This document shows, piece after piece, positions 63,266-64,000 of a stretch of 64,000 bases of DNA; positions within the stretch are counted from its first letter, which is position 1; the number at the start of each line of letters is the position of its first letter. Under the pieces are notes generated by a model. It was not told the DNA's origin, did not search any database, and saw only the letters and a program-made list of their open reading frames with translations. The translations under genes and the position numbers were made by a program. The stretch is from Trachelipus rathkii (taxonomy: Eukaryota; Arthropoda; Malacostraca; Isopoda; Trachelipodidae), in NCBI GenBank assembly GCA_015478945.1, contig JABUQX010053475.1, forward strand, positions 1-64,000, in the 5' to 3' direction.

Positions 63266-64000
63266 TAACGATTGCTGGCCATGGTTTACTTTCACTCTTA
63301 ATTTGTTGCCTCAAAACACGTATACTTCTGTCACACGCTACCGGTTTGCCAACACTCACACTATTTATAGTTATTCTTACTTTTTATTTTTTATACATTC
63401 TTACCGTTTGTTACTTGGTATACCGAATCATCATTCTTAATGCATACTGAGCCCACACGAGTGACAGTTTATCTAAAACTCTTAACATACACGGGGTGTT
63501 CTTGCCTTTGGACTGACTTACCTGCGGTTCACTTTCCTGTTTAACCAAAGGGCAACAAACGTGTTTACATTTTGCCGGTTTTGACTTTTCCTTGAAACAG
63601 TTTACATTACCTCGATTTTGCCGAAACCGTTCGCGAACTCGGTCACCAGCTCACACCGTGTCCCTAGCTCACTCTGTGCCCCAGCTTCCCGGTCCTAGTC
63701 ACCTAACTGCGGACTTCTCTTGGGATTTGACTCCATTTACTGCTTCTAGTAGTCACGACGCTTCCTAATTTTCAGTTCCTTCCTCTTTATATTTGTAACT
63801 ACAATCACTCTCTTCAACTCTAGGTTCCTCATACTCACCTTAACTTTCTGTATCCTGTTCTATGGTCTTCTAGACCTTCGCAGGAGGTACAGGCATCGTC
63901 TTAATGTAAGAACAATTTTTTTTCCACTTTCGTTAACTGTACAACTATGTTTTGGTTCTTGCTTCAATACTCTTCTTTTTACTTTTCTTTGATCTGTACT
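63266..64000. other. Spacer to window end, nothing recognised
   Basis: T/C-rich sequence of normal complexity, with no supported frame or repeat. Confidence 0.4.

Overview
The window looks like non-genic, repeat-dominated DNA from an arthropod, most probably a decapod crustacean. The grounds are huge (TA)n and (AAT)n microsatellites, jockey-type and other non-LTR retrotransposon fragments of the sort common in shrimps, crabs and crayfish, tRNA-derived SINEs with (TA)n tails, hAT transposon relics and a decayed Ty3/gypsy pol. I see no bacterial-style operon, no rRNA, no CRISPR array and no convincing multi-exon host gene. Coding remnants are broken by many single-base shifts, which fits old neutral decay, an unpolished long-read assembly, or both.

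Layout. 0-10 kb: a tRNA-like head, hAT relic A (1.24-2.45 kb), minus-strand non-LTR fragments (2.55-3.6 and 6.36-6.56 kb), SINEs (3.9, 4.2 and 8.7 kb) and a jockey 3' end (9.06-10.07 kb), separated by (TA)n. 10-15 kb: a 51-bp triplication, a duplicated exon-like segment, a satellite that folds back on itself (12.6-13.6 kb) and a short tandem repeat at 14.7 kb. 17.2-19.3 kb: two head-to-head copies of a jockey endonuclease region. 19.5-25.8 kb: (TA)n fields enclosing hAT relic B (20.44-21.91 kb). 25.77-28.5 kb: a jockey 3' end on the minus strand, then a broken gene of a repeat-borne arthropod protein family on the plus strand. 28.9-30.06 and 41.06-42.42 kb: two copies of one AAT-bearing repeat. 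31.3-38.3 kb: an uninterrupted 254-codon ORF with a signal peptide, a minisatellite, and a Ty3/gypsy pol relic (linker, RT, RNase H, integrase in normal order). 44.46-46.45 kb: a plus-strand copy of the 2.55-kb non-LTR element. 46.6-64 kb: T/C-rich, (TA)n-rich sequence with tandem satellites (54.3-58.8 kb) and no recognised gene.

The genes do not form a pathway. Everything identifiable is mobile-element machinery, and most copies are dead. The three points most worth checking are: (1) the dinucleotide polarity of about 54.3-64 kb, which in places looks like DNA written backwards without complementation; (2) the recurrent junction between retroposon 3' ends and (TA)n, suggesting that these elements seed the microsatellites; and (3) the intact signal-peptide ORF at 31.3 kb beside a heavily decayed pol.
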